NCBI RefSeq assembly: GCF_001625215.2
Contig: NC_030384.2
Coordinates: 31,174,527 to 31,238,526 of the forward strand
Reading direction: 5' to 3'
DNA from: Daucus carota subsp. sativus
Lineage: Eukaryota > Streptophyta > Magnoliopsida > Apiales > Apiaceae
DNA: 64,000 nucleotides
The translations under genes and the position numbers were made by a program. Positions 62,045 to 64,000 of the stretch are shown here, piece after piece (position 1 is the first letter of the stretch; each line of letters begins with the position of its first letter). The notes below the pieces were generated by a model that saw only the letters and a list, made by a program, of their open reading frames with translations, had not been told where the DNA came from and did no database searches.

Positions 62045-64000
<1,956 letters not shown>

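Overview
The window is low-GC plant nuclear DNA, from a eudicot. All protein genes are plant types, most are split by GT-AG introns, and chloroplast, peroxisome and secretory sorting signals are visible. The repeat fraction is dominated by small DNA transposons. I cannot name the species. The specialised terpene synthase and the repeat types would suit an asterid, but that is a guess.

Left to right: the 3' part of a carboxylesterase (CXE18-like, + strand, cut by the window start); a single-exon CC-NBS-LRR resistance gene (- strand, 2000-4669); divergent from it the thylakoid calcium-sensing protein CAS (+, 5535-8902, six exons); an 18.2 kb acyl-activating enzyme gene of the AAE17/18 type (+, 9902-28093, fourteen exons, C-terminal SKL peroxisomal signal); a 5.7 kb repeat-bearing gap; a sesquiterpene-type terpene synthase (-, 33845-36933, seven exons); a secreted strictosidine-synthase-like protein (-, 39332-40873); plastid enolase ENO1 (-, 45366-48579, seven exons); a TTM1/TTM2-type uridine-kinase/CYTH protein with a C-terminal membrane anchor (-, 50595-57962, eleven exons); and the 5' part of agmatine deiminase (+, from 62045, running off the end). 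Every exon junction listed for these genes was checked by hand for GT/AG and for reading phase. They form no operon-like unit: they are ordinary dispersed plant genes.

The unusual content is the transposon fossil record. Intron 8 of the AAE gene (9,485 bp) is a nest. A hairpin element carries a 909 bp Mutator-like element in its left terminal repeat (9-bp target duplication GGTTAAATA) and a 3,576 bp hAT element in its right arm (8-bp duplication ATTTGGAT). The hAT element still encodes a recognisable but broken transposase. The same intron holds five members of a family of small elements whose ends sit directly in (TA)n or (CA)n microsatellites; a sixth lies in a TTM intron and a palindrome-rich possible relative in the agmatine deiminase intron. 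Three further non-autonomous hAT elements with intact 8-bp duplications each carry arrays of their own short G+C-rich word near both ends. Stowaway, Tourist and long-hairpin MITEs and one tRNA-derived SINE with an 11-bp duplication are also present.

No rRNA, true tRNA or CRISPR array was seen. The most promising unexplained signals are the microsatellite-bounded family and the repeated-word architecture of the hAT ends.
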